Made by a program: the position numbers and the translations under genes | Assembly (NCBI GenBank): GCA_964472095.1 | Contig: CAYYIV010000015.1 | Location: 1-64,000 of the forward strand | Length of the DNA stretch: 64,000 bases | Reading direction: 5' to 3' | Source of the DNA: Pelagibius sp964472095 | GTDB lineage: Bacteria > Pseudomonadota > Alphaproteobacteria > Kiloniellales > Kiloniellaceae | Notes under the pieces: model-generated | The model's input: only the letters and a program-made list of their open reading frames with translations | Databases searched by the model: none | What the model was told of the DNA's origin: nothing | Shown: one piece after another, positions 63,855-64,000 of the stretch | How the letters are laid out: each line of letters opens with the position of its first letter | Numbering within the stretch: position 1 is the stretch's first letter

Positions 63855-64000
63855 CTAAGCCGACATGGCGGCGAACCCGCCTTCATCTGCAGGGTCGTCC
63901 GCCTGCGCTCCGGACTCCCTGATTGGGAAGGTCACCGAGAAGGTCGTCCCTTGCCCTTCCGTGCTATCCACGGCGACGGTACCGTCATGAAGCTCCACCA
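63855..64000 (-). CDS. Histidine kinase, C-terminal end only (runs off the window)
   Basis: The minus strand reads in frame to a TAG at 63855-63857. The visible 47 residues include 'VELHDGTVAVDSTEGQGTTF' followed by 'SVTFP', the terminal G3 box and last strand of a HATPase_c kinase domain. The 5' end lies beyond base 64000. The stop is three bases from the start of the REC gene, so the kinase and both response regulators probably form one operon and one phosphorelay. Confidence 0.8.
   Translation of the reverse strand, partial: VELHDGTVAVDSTEGQGTTFSVTFPIRESGAQADDPADEGGFAAMSA

Overview
This window is chromosomal DNA from a GC-rich Gram-negative bacterium, most likely an alphaproteobacterium of the Rhodospirillales/Kiloniellales type. 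The evidence is a complete hpn hopanoid locus, a ChvE-GguAB sugar importer with a divergent GbpR-type LysR gene, PAS_5-family proteins, a DUF465/YdcH protein, and frequent GTG and TTG starts. I saw no rRNA, tRNA, CRISPR array, transposase or prophage gene. Genes are dense, many overlap by 1-11 bases, and both strands are used. The taxon is an inference.

Left part (1-12.5 kb): a multi-stem inverted-repeat element lies at the edge. It is followed by a ThDP-dependent acetolactate-synthase-like enzyme, a large MscS channel, a Tat-exported oligopeptide-type binding protein, a rhodanese/MetZ sulfur pair, a lipoprotein, a BTAD/TolB-like/TPR regulator and a MetE-C-type methyltransferase.

Central accessory part (12.5-23.5 kb): four minus-strand genes are translationally coupled. 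They encode a lysine-2,3-aminomutase-type radical SAM enzyme, two paralogous D-Ala-D-Ala-ligase-like ATP-grasp ligases, and a GNAT-HDAC-GNAT fusion. Next to them are a medium-chain dehydrogenase, a third ATP-grasp-like protein overlapping a CocE/NonD-type serine hydrolase, and a fourth ATP-grasp ligase. I read this as a candidate undescribed pathway that makes, acetylates and deacetylates a beta-amino-acid (beta-lysine-like) amide or small peptide. It is the best answer I have to the search for a new system.

Hopanoid part (23.6-33.8 kb): hpnM, hpnA and hpnH face the convergent set hpnB-hpnC-hpnD-hpnE-shc-hpnG. Together they cover squalene synthesis from farnesyl diphosphate, cyclisation to hopene, adenosyl transfer, and removal of adenine.

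Right part (33.8-64 kb): signalling genes (PAS_5, HD phosphohydrolase, chemoreceptor), a phosphonate-monoester-hydrolase-like sulfatase, a GlnHPQ-type importer operon containing a C45 Ntn amidohydrolase and an RpiR regulator, a Gfo/Idh/MocA oxidoreductase, a second much larger Ntn-hydrolase-like protein, a beta-CASP metallo-hydrolase, a Na/Pi cotransporter, panC, chvE-gguA-gguB/gbpR, and a tricarboxylate-transporter operon with fused TctA-TctB. A dusA pseudogene with two internal deletions follows, then two response regulators and the 3' end of a histidine kinase that runs off the window.
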